From DP-19 sp036496285 (lineage in GTDB: Bacteria; Desulfobacterota; Binatia; UTPRO1): a DNA stretch of 64,000 nt. This document shows positions 32,355 through 44,430 of this stretch, in pieces. The stretch is from contig DASXLI010000030.1 in NCBI GenBank assembly GCA_036496285.1, positions 62,001 to 126,000 on the forward strand. Reading direction: 5' to 3'. The translations under genes were made by a program, and so were the position numbers. The notes beneath the pieces were generated by a model. That model was not told where the DNA came from. It was given only the letters and a program-made list of their open reading frames with translations, and ran no database searches. How positions within the stretch are numbered: position 1 is the first letter of the stretch; each line of letters opens with the position of its first letter.

Positions 32355-35300
32355 ATGGGGGGCAACGGGACTTCGCCGACGGGGACGAGGCGTCCTCGCC
32401 GGCCGGGGGTGGGCAGCAGCGCGTACGGTCCTCCGATCAACGGGGCCTCCACATCGCTCGACCGCAGCCACGTCGACGAGCGTGAGCTGCTCGCGGTCGT
32501 GACCGCGTTCAAGAACGGCAACTTCGACGTCCGCCTGCCGCTCGAATGGACCGGCATCGCGGGCCGCGTCTCCGACGCGCTCAACAGCGTCATCGAGCTG
32601 AACCAGCGCATGTCGAAGGAGCTCGAGCGCTTGTCGAAGGTCGTCGGCAAGCAAGGAAAGATCCAGCATCGCGCCTCGGTCGGCGAGTTCCGGGGATCCT
32701 GGGCCGACGCGATCGGCTCGGTCAACACGCTCGTCGGCGACCTGGTGCACCCGACCAGCGAGATGGCGCGCGTCATCGGCGCCGTCGCCAAGGGCGACCT
32801 CTCGCAGAAGATGGGGCTCGACTTCGATGGCCGGTCGCTCGAGGGCGAGTTCCTGCGCGGCGCCACGACGGTCAACCGGATGGTGGACCAGCTCTCGTCG
32901 TTCGCCTCCGAGGTGACCCGCGTCGCCCGCGAGGTGGGCACGGAGGGCAAGCTCGGCGGCCAGGCCAAGGTCGAGGGCGTCGCCGGCACGTGGAAGGACC
33001 TGACCGACTCCGTGAACTCCATGGCCGGCAACCTGACCGCCCAGGTCCGCAGCATCGCCGCGGTGACGACGGCGGTCGCGAACGGCGACCTGTCGAAGAA
33101 GATCACGGTCGACGTGCGCGGCGAGATCCTGGAGCTGAAGGACACCATCAACACGATGGTGGATCAGCTCTCGTCGTTCGCCTCCGAGGTGACGCGCGTC
33201 GCGCGCGAGGTCGGCACCGAAGGGAAGCTCGGTGGCCAGGCCGACGTGCGCGGCGTCGCCGGCACGTGGAAGGATCTCACCGACTCCGTGAACTTCATGG
33301 CCGGCAATCTGACGGCCCAGGTGCGCAACATCGCCGACGTGACCAAGGCCGTGGCGACCGGCGATCTGTCGAAGAAGATCACGGTCGACGTGAAGGGCGA
33401 GATCCTCGAGCTGAAGAACACCGTCAACACGATGGTGGATCAGCTGCGCTCGTTCGCCTCCGAGGTGACGCGCGTCGCGCGCGAGGTCGGCACCGAGGGC
33501 AAGCTCGGCGGCCAGGCCGACGTGCGCGACGTCGCCGGCACCTGGAAGGATCTCACCGACTCCGTGAACTTCATGGCCGGCAATCTGACGGCGCAGGTGC
33601 GCAACATCGCCGACGTGACCAAGGCCGTGGCCACCGGCGACCTGTCGAAGAAGATCACGGTCGACGTGAAGGGCGAGATCCTCGAGCTGAAGAACACCGT
33701 CAATACGATGGTGGATCAGCTGCGCTCGTTCGCTTCCGAGGTGACGCGCGTCGCGCGCGAGGTCGGCACCGAGGGGAAGCTCGGCGGCCAGGCCGAGGTG
33801 CGCGACGTCGCCGGCACCTGGAAGGATCTCACCGACTCCGTGAACTTCATGGCCGGCAATCTCACGGCGCAGGTGCGCAACATCGCCGACGTGACCAAGG
33901 CGGTCGCCGCCGGCGACCTCGGCAAGAAGATCACGGTCGACGTGCGCGGCGAGATCGCCGAGCTGAAGGATACCATCAACACGATGGTGGATCAGCTCTC
34001 GTCGTTCGCCTCCGAGGTGACGCGCGTCGCGCGCGAGGTCGGCACCGAGGGCAAGCTCGGCGGCCAGGCCGACGTGCGCGGCGTCGCCGGCACCTGGAAG
34101 GACCTGACCGACTCCGTGAACTTCATGGCGAGCAACCTGACCGCCCAGGTGCGCAACATCGCCGACGTGACCAAGGCCGTCGCCACCGGCGACCTCGGCA
34201 AGAAGATCACGGTCGACGTGAAGGGCGAGATCCTCGAGCTCAAGAACACCATCAACACGATGGTGGATCAGCTTTCGTCGTTCGCCTCCGAGGTGACGCG
34301 CGTCGCGCGCGAGGTCGGCTCCGAAGGCAAGCTCGGCGGCCAGGCCGAGGTGAAGGGCGTTGCCGGTACCTGGAAGGATCTCACCGACTCGGTGAACTCC
34401 ATGGCCGGCAATCTCACCAGCCAGGTGCGCAACATCGCCGAGGTGACGACGGCCGTCGCCAACGGCGACCTTTCCACCAAGATCACGGTGCACGTGAAGG
34501 GCGAGATCCTGGAGCTGAAGAACACCATCAACACGATGGTCGATCAGCTGCGCTCGTTCGCCTCCGAGGTGACGCGCGTCGCGCGCGAGGTCGGCTCCGA
34601 AGGCAAGCTCGGCGGCCAGGCCGAGGTGAAGGGCGTCGCCGGCACCTGGAAGGATCTCACCGACTCGGTGAACTCCATGGCCGGCAACCTGACCACGCAG
34701 GTCCGCAACATCGCCGACGTGACCAAGGCCGTCGCCGCCGGCGACCTCTCCAAGAAGATCGCCGTCGACGTGAAGGGCGAGATCCTCGAGCTCAAGAACA
34801 CGGTCAACACGATGGTCGATCAGCTCTCGTCGTTCGCCTCCGAGGTGACGCGCGTCGCGCGCGAGGTCGGCACGCAAGGCCAGCTCGGCGGCCAGGCCGA
34901 GGTGCGCGGCGTCGCCGGCACGTGGAAGGACCTGACCGATTCCGTGAACTCGATGGCCGGCAACCTGACAGCGCAGGTGCGCAACATCGCCGCGGTGACG
35001 ACGGCCGTCGCCAACGGCGACCTCTCGAAGAAGATCACGGTCGACGTGAAGGGCGAGATCCTCGAGCTGAAGGACACCATCAACACGATGGTGGATCAGC
35101 TGCGCTCGTTCGCCTCCGAGGTGACGCGCGTCGCGCGCGAGGTCGGCACCGAGGGCAAGCTCGGCGGCCAGGCCGAGGTGAAGGGCGTCGCCGGCACGTG
35201 GAAGGATCTGACCGATACCGTGAACTTCATGGCCGGCAACCTGACGAATCAGGTGCGCGGCATCGCCAAGGTCGTGACGGCGGTTGCCAACGGCGATCTC

Positions 35301-38300
35301 GACCGCAAGCTGACGGTCGAGGCGAAGGGCGAGATCGTCGAGCTCGCGGACACCATCAACGGCATGATCGACACGCTCGCGACCTTCGCCGACCAGGTGA
35401 CGACGGTCGCGCGCGAGGTCGGCGTCGAGGGCAAGCTCGGCGGGCAGGCGAGCGTGCCCGGCGCGGCCGGCACGTGGAAGCACCTCACCGACAACGTCAA
35501 CCAGCTCGCGGCAAACCTCACTACCCAGGTGCGCGCGATCGCCGAGGTGTCGACGGCGGTGACGACCGGCGACCTGACCCGCTCGATCGCCGTCGAGGCG
35601 CGCGGCGAGGTCGCGGCGCTCAAGGACAACATCAACGAGATGATCCGCAACCTGCGCGAGACCACCTCCAAGAACAGCGAGCAGGACTGGCTGAAGACCA
35701 ACCTCGCGAAGTTCACCCGCATGCTGCAGGGCCAGAAGGACCTGCTCACGGTCGCCAAGCTGATCCTCTCGGAGCTGGCGCCGGTCGTCGGCGCGCAACA
35801 CGGTGTCTTCTACATCGTGAACGCCAACGACGAGGAGGCGCGGCTCGATCTGCTGGCGAGCTACGCCTACCGGCACCGCAAGAACGTCGGCAACCACTTC
35901 GAGCTCGGCGAAGGGCTCGTCGGCCAGGCGGCGCTCGAGAAGGAGAAGATCGTCCTCACCAACGTGCCCGGCGACTACATCCAGATCGGCTCGGGCCTCG
36001 GCGAGGCGCCGCCGCTCAACATCATCGTCCTGCCGGTGCTCTTCGAGGGCAACGTCAAGGCGGTCATGGAGCTGGCCTCGTTCGAGCACTTCAGCGCGAC
36101 GCACCAGATGTTCCTCGGTCAGCTCATGGAGTCGATCGGCATCGTGCTCAACACGATCGAGGCCAACTCCCGCACCGAGGATCTGCTGGCGCAGTCGCAG
36201 TCACTCGCCAACGAGCTGCAGAGCCGGCAGCAGGAGCTGCAGCAGACCAATGCCGAGCTCGAGGAGAAGGCGACGCTGCTGGCGCGGCAGAACGTGGAGG
36301 TCGAGCGCAAGAACGCCGAGGTCGAGCAGGCCCGCCAGGCGCTCGAGGAGAAGGCGTCGCAGCTCGCGCTCACCTCCAAGTACAAGTCCGAGTTCCTCGC
36401 GAACATGTCGCACGAGCTGCGGACGCCGCTCAACAGCCTGCTCATCCTGGCCGATCAGCTCTCCGGCAACCCGGACGGCAACTTGACGTTGAAGCAGGTC
36501 GAGTTCGCGCGCACGATCCACGCCTCCGGCAAGGATCTGCTGAAGCTCATCAACGACATCCTCGACCTCGCGAAGATCGAGTCCGGCACGGTCGCGATCG
36601 AGGTCGGCGCGCAGCCCTTCGGCGACCTGCAGGACTACCTCGACCGCACCTTCCGGCCGGTCGCCGACTCCAAGGGGCTCGACTTCACGATCAACCTCGC
36701 GGCGAACCTGCCGCGCGACATGCGCACGGACTCGAAGCGGCTGCACCAGATCCTGCGCAACCTGCTCTCGAACGCGTTCAAGTTCACCGACGCCGGTAGC
36801 GTCACACTCGACGTCGGCGTCGCCACCGAGGGCTGGACGCCGCACCACTACGTGCTCGACAAGGCCGAGCGCGTGATCATGTTTCGCGTCCACGACACCG
36901 GCATCGGCATCCAGCCGGAGAAACAGCAGATCATCTTCGAGGCCTTCCAGCAGGCCGACGGGAGCACCAGCCGGCGCTACGGTGGGACCGGTCTCGGGCT
37001 CGCGATCAGCCGCGAGATCGCCCGCCTGCTCGGCGGCGAGATCGCGCTCGTCAGTACCCCGGGCGAGGGCAGCACCTTCCACCTCTACATGCCGCAGGCG
37101 TTCGTCCCGACGCGCGCGGCGCGGAAGGAGCGCGGCGCCGAGCCCGCGCCGGCACCGCACGCGGCTGAGTCCCGCCCGGCGCCGGAGACCGAGACCATCA
37201 CGGCCACCGAGGCGCTCGACGATCGCGAGAGCATCGTCCTGGGCGACAAGGTGCTGCTGATCGTCGAGGATGACGAGCACTACGGCCGCGTCCTTCTCGA
37301 CCTGGCGCACGCGAGCGGCTGGAAGGGGCTGCTCGCGCAGCGCGGCGCCGCCGCGGTCTCGATGGCGCGCGAGCGCTGCCCCGATGCGATCACGCTCGAC
37401 ATCTCGCTGCCGGACATCGACGGCTGGCGGGTGCTTGCCCTCTTGAAGCAGGACCTCGAGACGCGGCACATCCCGGTGCACGTCCTCTCCGTTCATCACG
37501 AGCTCGAGCGCGCCCTCGGGCGCGGTGCGCGCGCGGTGCTGACGAAGCCGACGGACGCGGCGGGGCTCCTCGCCGCGCTCACGGAGATGCGCGAGTTCGT
37601 CGAGCGGCCGCTCAAGAACCTGCTGCTGGTGCAGGCGGACGATGCGCTCCGGGCGGAGACGGTGCGTTGGATCGGCAACGGCGACGTGCGGACCACGGCG
37701 CTCGGCACCGCGACGGAGGCGCTGCGCGCCCTCCAGGCGCAGACCTTCGATTGCATGGTCGTCGATCCCGGCCTGCCCGACATCCCGGGCCTCGATCTGG
37801 TGGCCGGAATGAAGCGCGATCCGGCCCGGCGCATGCTGCCGGTAATCGTCTACTCGCCGCGCGCGCTGGCCGAGGGCGATGACGCCGCGCTCGCGTCCCT
37901 CACCGAGACCGGGGTGCGCACGGCGCGCTCGCCCGAGGAGCTGTTCGACGCGACCGCGCTCTTCCTCCATCGCGCGACGGCGGGCCTCCCGGAGGCGAAG
38001 CGCCGCCTGCTCGAGGAGCGGGTGACGCAACGCGATCTGCTTGCCGGACGCAAGGTGCTGATCGTGGACGACGACATCCGCAACATCTTCGCGATGACCA
38101 GCGTGCTCGAGCGCCAGCGCATGGCCGTCGTCTCGGCGGAGAACGGACGCGACGCGCTCACGCTCCTGCGCGACACGCCCGGCGTCGCCGTCGTGCTGAT
38201 GGACATCATGCTGCCGGAGATGGACGGCTATCAGACGATGCGCGCGATGCGCGAGATGCCGGAGTTCTCGGCGCTGCCGATCATCGCGTTGACCGCGAAG

Positions 38301-38414
38301 GCGATGAAGGGGGATCGCGAGAAATGTCTGGCGGCCGGCGCCTCGGACTACATCGCGAAGCCGGTCGAGACCGACCGGCTGCTCGCCACCTTGACGCTGT
38401 GGCTCCAGCCCTAG
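32355..38414 (+). CDS. Giant soluble poly-HAMP hybrid histidine kinase (HAMPn-GAF-HisKA-HATPase-REC3)
   Basis: 2019 aa without membrane helices. Residues about 45-1100 are tandem HAMP domains, nine of the 92-residue units nearly identical. GAF about 1128-1270 (HGVFYIVNANDEEARL), coiled coil to 1335, HisKA with His1353 (NMSHELRTPL), HATPase with DTGIGIQPEK and GGTGLGLAISRE. Three receivers follow: REC1 with Asp1682 (TLDISLPDIDG), REC2 with Asp1804 but poorly conserved N-terminal acids, and REC3 with Asp1950 (LMDIMLPEMDG), Lys in IAKPVE. Domain plan resembles fungal group III (Nik1/Os1) osmosensors and their bacterial relatives. ATG 32355 with GAGAGGAGA upstream. A second kinase follows after 26 bp. 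Confidence 0.95.
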   Translation: MGGNGTSPTGTRRPRRPGVGSSAYGPPINGASTSLDRSHVDERELLAVVTAFKNGNFDVRLPLEWTGIAGRVSDALNSVIELNQRMSKELERLSKVVGKQGKIQHRASVGEFRGSWADAIGSVNTLVGDLVHPTSEMARVIGAVAKGDLSQKMGLDFDGRSLEGEFLRGATTVNRMVDQLSSFASEVTRVAREVGTEGKLGGQAKVEGVAGTWKDLTDSVNSMAGNLTAQVRSIAAVTTAVANGDLSKKITVDVRGEILELKDTINTMVDQLSSFASEVTRVAREVGTEGKLGGQADVRGVAGTWKDLTDSVNFMAGNLTAQVRNIADVTKAVATGDLSKKITVDVKGEILELKNTVNTMVDQLRSFASEVTRVAREVGTEGKLGGQADVRDVAGTWKDLTDSVNFMAGNLTAQVRNIADVTKAVATGDLSKKITVDVKGEILELKNTVNTMVDQLRSFASEVTRVAREVGTEGKLGGQAEVRDVAGTWKDLTDSVNFMAGNLTAQVRNIADVTKAVAAGDLGKKITVDVRGEIAELKDTINTMVDQLSSFASEVTRVAREVGTEGKLGGQADVRGVAGTWKDLTDSVNFMASNLTAQVRNIADVTKAVATGDLGKKITVDVKGEILELKNTINTMVDQLSSFASEVTRVAREVGSEGKLGGQAEVKGVAGTWKDLTDSVNSMAGNLTSQVRNIAEVTTAVANGDLSTKITVHVKGEILELKNTINTMVDQLRSFASEVTRVAREVGSEGKLGGQAEVKGVAGTWKDLTDSVNSMAGNLTTQVRNIADVTKAVAAGDLSKKIAVDVKGEILELKNTVNTMVDQLSSFASEVTRVAREVGTQGQLGGQAEVRGVAGTWKDLTDSVNSMAGNLTAQVRNIAAVTTAVANGDLSKKITVDVKGEILELKDTINTMVDQLRSFASEVTRVAREVGTEGKLGGQAEVKGVAGTWKDLTDTVNFMAGNLTNQVRGIAKVVTAVANGDLDRKLTVEAKGEIVELADTINGMIDTLATFADQVTTVAREVGVEGKLGGQASVPGAAGTWKHLTDNVNQLAANLTTQVRAIAEVSTAVTTGDLTRSIAVEARGEVAALKDNINEMIRNLRETTSKNSEQDWLKTNLAKFTRMLQGQKDLLTVAKLILSELAPVVGAQHGVFYIVNANDEEARLDLLASYAYRHRKNVGNHFELGEGLVGQAALEKEKIVLTNVPGDYIQIGSGLGEAPPLNIIVLPVLFEGNVKAVMELASFEHFSATHQMFLGQLMESIGIVLNTIEANSRTEDLLAQSQSLANELQSRQQELQQTNAELEEKATLLARQNVEVERKNAEVEQARQALEEKASQLALTSKYKSEFLANMSHELRTPLNSLLILADQLSGNPDGNLTLKQVEFARTIHASGKDLLKLINDILDLAKIESGTVAIEVGAQPFGDLQDYLDRTFRPVADSKGLDFTINLAANLPRDMRTDSKRLHQILRNLLSNAFKFTDAGSVTLDVGVATEGWTPHHYVLDKAERVIMFRVHDTGIGIQPEKQQIIFEAFQQADGSTSRRYGGTGLGLAISREIARLLGGEIALVSTPGEGSTFHLYMPQAFVPTRAARKERGAEPAPAPHAAESRPAPETETITATEALDDRESIVLGDKVLLIVEDDEHYGRVLLDLAHASGWKGLLAQRGAAAVSMARERCPDAITLDISLPDIDGWRVLALLKQDLETRHIPVHVLSVHHELERALGRGARAVLTKPTDAAGLLAALTEMREFVERPLKNLLLVQADDALRAETVRWIGNGDVRTTALGTATEALRALQAQTFDCMVVDPGLPDIPGLDLVAGMKRDPARRMLPVIVYSPRALAEGDDAALASLTETGVRTARSPEELFDATALFLHRATAGLPEAKRRLLEERVTQRDLLAGRKVLIVDDDIRNIFAMTSVLERQRMAVVSAENGRDALTLLRDTPGVAVVLMDIMLPEMDGYQTMRAMREMPEFSALPIIALTAKAMKGDREKCLAAGASDYIAKPVETDRLLATLTLWLQP
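33027..35510 (+). repeat. Nine tandem 276-bp repeats encoding double-HAMP units
   Basis: Units start at 33027 and every 276 bp (33303, 33579, 33855, 34131, 34407, 34683, 34959, 35235). Each encodes 92 aa from GNLTAQVRNIADVTKAV through GTWKDLTDSVNFMA. The first eight differ at only a few positions (VRDV/VRGV/VKGV, NFMA/NSMA); the ninth (35235-35510) is more diverged, and degenerate copies flank the array. Because 276 is divisible by three, copy-number change would keep the frame. DNA similarity is high enough to allow recombination or misassembly. Confidence 0.97.
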
Positions 38415-38440
38415 GCACGTCCCGAGCTCGGAGCCCCGCT

Positions 38441-40465
<2,025 letters not shown>

Positions 40466-40497
40466 GCGCCGCGCCCGCGTCGGCGTCGCTCTCCAGA

Positions 40498-41490
40498 TCA
40501 ACGCCGAGGCTCGGAGAGGAGATCCCGCAGCACGCGTGCCTGCCGCTCCGCGTCGCGCGCGGTGTTCTCGAACTTCGCCTTGACGCCGTCCGCCGATCTC
40601 AGCCGCAACGCCAGACGATGATACAGCTCGGCCTTCTCCTCGAGCGCCCGGACGGCCGCCCACTGGGCGCGCTCGACCGAGTCCCCGAGGGAATCGACCA
40701 TGCTCTCCGCGGAGTAGCGATGGCCGATGCGGCACTGGAACTCGACGACGTCACCGTCGCGTACCCAGAGCGTGCCGTGGCAGTCCGGACAGGTGAACTG
40801 CGAGACCTCGAAGCCGTCCTCCGGTCCTTGCTCGGGCATGGGAACTCCTTCGCGTGGGTGCTCGGGGGAACCGGCGGCGGCAGGTGCCGTCGCCAGGGCC
40901 ACGAGCGTGCTCGAGAGCGCGTTCAGCGGCAAGCAGTAGTCGACCCGTACGTGGGTCAGCGCGCTGCGCGGCATGTCGGGGCAGAACGCCTCCGACGGAT
41001 CCTGCACGAGTGTCGCGCCGCCATGCGCCTTCACGTACGCGAGACCCGCGGTGCCGTCGTCCTGGGCGCCGGTCAGGATCACGCCGGCGACGCGCGGTCC
41101 GTAGCAGGCGGCGGCCGAACGGAAAAGGGTATCGATCGCCGGCCGGAAGCGGTTCTCGCGCGGTCCGGCCGAGACCCGCACGCGCCCGGTCTCGACGAGC
41201 AGGTGCCGATCGGGCGGTGCGACGTAGATCGTGGCCGGCCGGAATTCCTCGCCGTCGGCGGGATGGAGCGCGGGCAGGGGGCCGGCACGCGACAGCAACG
41301 CGGGCATCATGCTCGTCGCGTCGGGTGCGACGTGCAGCACCACGAAGACGGCGGCGGGAAGATCGGACGGCAGCTTCGAGACCAGCTGCCGCAGGGCGTC
41401 GACCCCTCCCCACGACGCGCCGACCACCACGATGTTGCGACGTACGCTTTTGGAGCGCGTGGGGGCCTCCAGCGGGGATTCATCGGCCAT
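40498..41490 (-). CDS. CheB-type methylesterase without receiver, with C-terminal zinc-ribbon domain
   Basis: 330 aa. CheB catalytic triad visible: Ser26 (VVVGASWGGV), His53 (VVLHVAPD) and Asp145 (LTGAQDDGTAG). There is no N-terminal receiver, so activity is not controlled by phosphorylation in the classic way. Residues about 225-330 hold CPDCHGTLWV..FQCRIGHRY, a zinc-ribbon-like unit, then a helical tail. ATG 41490 has AAAGAGGTGG upstream. It is third in a minus-strand run after CheR-PAS and a hybrid kinase, and convergent with the second kinase. Target glutamates are unknown, since no chemoreceptor is present. Confidence 0.92.
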   Translation of the reverse strand: MADESPLEAPTRSKSVRRNIVVVGASWGGVDALRQLVSKLPSDLPAAVFVVLHVAPDATSMMPALLSRAGPLPALHPADGEEFRPATIYVAPPDRHLLVETGRVRVSAGPRENRFRPAIDTLFRSAAACYGPRVAGVILTGAQDDGTAGLAYVKAHGGATLVQDPSEAFCPDMPRSALTHVRVDYCLPLNALSSTLVALATAPAAAGSPEHPREGVPMPEQGPEDGFEVSQFTCPDCHGTLWVRDGDVVEFQCRIGHRYSAESMVDSLGDSVERAQWAAVRALEEKAELYHRLALRLRSADGVKAKFENTARDAERQARVLRDLLSEPRR

Positions 41491-41569
41491 GGGCGCCACC
41501 TCTTTCACCATGCGCGGTCGAAGCGCCTTGGGCAAGCGTGCGGGCGCGGCGTACCGCATCGCCGACCTG

Positions 41570-44425
41570 TCAGTCGTTTCGCACGCTCGGGCTTCCTTGC
41601 ATCACGCGCTCGAGTGCCGCCATGAGGGTGCCTTCGACGAAGGGCTTGCGGACGTAGGCGTCGAAGCCGGCGGCCCGCGTGCGCTCCTCGTCGTCATGCG
41701 CGGCGAAGCCCGATACGGCGACGACGGGAAGGCGGCGATGGCGCGGATCCGCCCGAATCCGCCGGATCAGCTCGAAGCCGTCCATCAGCGGCATCCGCAA
41801 GTCGCAGAGCACCAGATCGACGGCGCCTTCGTCCAGCCTGGCGAGCGCCTCACGGCCTTCCGCCGCCTCGACCACGCGGATGCCGGCCTGCTCGAGCATG
41901 AGATGCGCGGCTGCCCTCGTATCGGAGACGTCCTCGACCAGCAGCACGGCACGGCCCTCGAGTGAGGATACCGCTCCCGGGCGATCGGCTGCCGTCCGGA
42001 GCGGCAGCCGTACGCAGAACTCCGAGCCGTGCCCCGGGCCGTCGCTCGCAGCCGTGATCGTGCCGCGATGCAGCTCTGCGATCCTTCGCGCGATCGCCAG
42101 CCCGATGCCGAGTCCGCCGTAGCGCCGCCGACGCCCGTGGTCCTGCTGCTCGAACATGTCGAACACCTGAGGCAGGAAGGCGGATTCGATGCCGACACCG
42201 TGATCGCGGATGCGCACCACCGCCACGTCGCCGTTCCGCGCCAGCGACAGCTCGACCCGGCCGTGCTCGGCCGAGAATTTCGCGGCGTTGGCCAGGAGAT
42301 TCCACACGAGCTGCTGCAGCCGGCGCGCGTCGCCGTCGACCACGATCGGCTCGCCGGAGGTGTCGTGTGTGAACGCGATCCTGCGTTCGTTCATCTTGGG
42401 CCGTATCGTCTCGACCGCGGCCGCGACGATCTGGCGCAGGTCGATCGGTGTCCGCTCGAGCGTGATCTTGCCGCGCGCGATTGCCGTCAAGTCGAGCAGA
42501 TCGTCGATCAGCCCGGATTGCAGACGGATGTTGCGCTCGATCACCTCGACCGCCTCGCGCGTGTGGCCCGCGTCCGGGGCGCGCTGCAGGATCTGCAGCC
42601 ACGCCATGATCGGCGCGAGCGGCGTTCGCAGCTCGTGTGACAGCATCGCGAGGAACTCTTCCTTGAGGTGGTCCGCACGCTGCGACTCCTCGTAGAGGCG
42701 GGCATTGTCGATCGCCATCGCGACCCGACTCGCGATGTCGTCGGCGAGCGCCCGCGTCCGAGCGTCGTAACGCCGCTCCGACTGCGTCACCGCGAGCCAC
42801 AGGGTGCCGTAGCAGCCGCCGCGCGCGCACAGGGGTACGCGCAGGAACGATCGGACGTCGAGCGCGCCGAGCGCCTGGCGGGTCGGACCGTCAGCGAGGG
42901 CGTCGAGGTCGGCGGCCTCGGCGCGCTCGACGAGGAGCGTCTGCGGCGTGCCGGCCCCGCCGCTTGCGAGGAGCGGAGCCCTCTCGAGCATCGCGTGCAC
43001 GGCCGGGTCGAGGGTCTCGCCGCACGCGAATGCCACCCGCCTCACACCGGAATCGTCGCGCAGATCGATCGCACACACATCGGCGAGGCGAGGGACGAGC
43101 TGCCGCGCCACGATGGGTAACGTTCCCTGCAGCTCGAGCGAGCCCGCGAGCGTCGCACTCGTGTCGGCGAGGAGCCGGAGACCATCCTCGGCGCGGCGCA
43201 GCGGCGTCACGTCGGTGGCGACCGCGACGGCACCGTGACGCGTGCCATCGGCGGTCTCGAGCGGCGCGGCCGAGCTGATGACCCAGGCGGGCTCGCCGCC
43301 GTGATCGCGGATGACGCCCAGGGTGCCTCGGACCGTGGTGCCGGAGAGCGCGGTCGGCAGGCCGAGGGCACCGAAGCTGGCGAAGGCATCGTCCTTCGCC
43401 GGAGCCGTGTCGCCGGCCCTTGGCGTGGCTGCGCCGAGCAATCGGGTGGCGGCCGGATTTGCGCGGGTCACGCGGCCGTCGCTGTCGGCGATCACGACGG
43501 CGTCGGGAATCTGGTCGAGCACGAGCGCCAGACCCGCGCGCTCCCGCTCGACCGCGGCGAAGAGGCGGGCGTGCTCGAAGGACAGCGCGAGCTGTCCGGC
43601 GCACGCCTCGAACGTCTGCAGCTCCTCGGGCATCGCCCCACGACGCGCGACGCGATAGAGGGCGAGGAGAACGCCGAACTGCTGGAACGGGCTCCGGATC
43701 GGCACGATGGCGAGAAGCATCATGCCGAGCCGACGCATCAGGGAGCGCTCGTCGGTGGGAATGCCGTCGGTGTAGGTGACGACGCGGATTGTGCCGCTGG
43801 CGAGCGCATCGCGCATGGCCTGGAAGGTGTCGGCGGGCAAGGCGCCCGGTACCGTCGCTGTCCGCGCGCGCGACAGACCGTGCGACGCGGCAAGCTGCAG
43901 CGCGCTCTTTCCCGTTCCCAGGTAGACGAGCGCGGCGCCGTAGTTCGCCACCGTCGCCGCGGTGCGCGCGGCTTGCTCCGTGATCTCATGGGCGTCGAAG
44001 GAGAGGCTGGCCCGCGCGAAGGTGCCGAGCGCCCCGGCCGTGGCCCGCGCGTCGCGCAGCCGACGATGCATGTCGGCCTCGACCGTGACGTCACGCGCGA
44101 TGCAGAGGAGCGCCGGGGCATGGGCGTGGGCGACGTAGCTGCAGGTGAGCTGCCACAGGCGCCTCGAGCCGTTCTGGCGGACGAGCGCGGTCTGCGCCTG
44201 GCGGGTCCGGGTGACGTTGCGGATCGTCTCGAGCGCGCTCGGCGGGAGTCCGAGGCAGGTGACGGCGTCACCGAACGCCCTGCCGACGAACGGCACGAGT
44301 CCGGCGTCGCCGAGCTCGGCCGTGAACTTCGCGTTGACGGCCACGACCCGAAACGGCGCCGCGGAAGCCAACAGCGCGATGGGGAAGGGGGCCTGGAGGA
44401 ACGCTGCGAATTCCGGTGAGTCCAT
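41570..44425 (-). CDS. Multi-sensor hybrid histidine kinase PAS-GAF-PAS-GAF-HisKA-HATPase-REC
   Basis: 951 aa, no membrane segment. PAS1 about 10-115, GAF1 about 140-295, PAS2 about 300-420 (LDQIPDAVVIADSDGRVTRA), GAF2 about 430-575, HisKA with His597 (MLSHELRTPLAP), HATPase with IRDHGVGIESAF and GGLGIGLAIARR, and a C-terminal receiver with Asp875 (VLCDLRMPLMDG) and Lys in YVRKPFVE. The G1 box reads DHGVGI rather than DTGxGI, still acceptable. ATG 44425 is 5 bp after the CheR-PAS stop. Likely senses several cytoplasmic signals and exchanges phosphate with the neighbouring kinases. Confidence 0.93.
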   Translation of the reverse strand: MDSPEFAAFLQAPFPIALLASAAPFRVVAVNAKFTAELGDAGLVPFVGRAFGDAVTCLGLPPSALETIRNVTRTRQAQTALVRQNGSRRLWQLTCSYVAHAHAPALLCIARDVTVEADMHRRLRDARATAGALGTFARASLSFDAHEITEQAARTAATVANYGAALVYLGTGKSALQLAASHGLSRARTATVPGALPADTFQAMRDALASGTIRVVTYTDGIPTDERSLMRRLGMMLLAIVPIRSPFQQFGVLLALYRVARRGAMPEELQTFEACAGQLALSFEHARLFAAVERERAGLALVLDQIPDAVVIADSDGRVTRANPAATRLLGAATPRAGDTAPAKDDAFASFGALGLPTALSGTTVRGTLGVIRDHGGEPAWVISSAAPLETADGTRHGAVAVATDVTPLRRAEDGLRLLADTSATLAGSLELQGTLPIVARQLVPRLADVCAIDLRDDSGVRRVAFACGETLDPAVHAMLERAPLLASGGAGTPQTLLVERAEAADLDALADGPTRQALGALDVRSFLRVPLCARGGCYGTLWLAVTQSERRYDARTRALADDIASRVAMAIDNARLYEESQRADHLKEEFLAMLSHELRTPLAPIMAWLQILQRAPDAGHTREAVEVIERNIRLQSGLIDDLLDLTAIARGKITLERTPIDLRQIVAAAVETIRPKMNERRIAFTHDTSGEPIVVDGDARRLQQLVWNLLANAAKFSAEHGRVELSLARNGDVAVVRIRDHGVGIESAFLPQVFDMFEQQDHGRRRRYGGLGIGLAIARRIAELHRGTITAASDGPGHGSEFCVRLPLRTAADRPGAVSSLEGRAVLLVEDVSDTRAAAHLMLEQAGIRVVEAAEGREALARLDEGAVDLVLCDLRMPLMDGFELIRRIRADPRHRRLPVVAVSGFAAHDDEERTRAAGFDAYVRKPFVEGTLMAALERVMQGSPSVRND

Positions 44426-44430
44426 GGCGC

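Noticed and set aside
33027..35510. Possible CRISPR or satellite array
   Set aside because: Repeats are coding, contiguous without spacers, and 276 bp long.
31113..36104. 1663-residue uninterrupted frame on the minus strand through the HAMP array
   Set aside because: It is antisense to the periodic kinase repeat and to other genes; 276-bp periodicity preserves an open antisense frame. Only its last 543 bases (31113-31655), with their own ribosome site, form a real gene.
32546..36799. 1417-residue plus-strand frame offset from the kinase
   Set aside because: Frame-shifted shadow; composition is Arg/Gly/Asp runs without domains, while the kinase frame has clear motifs.
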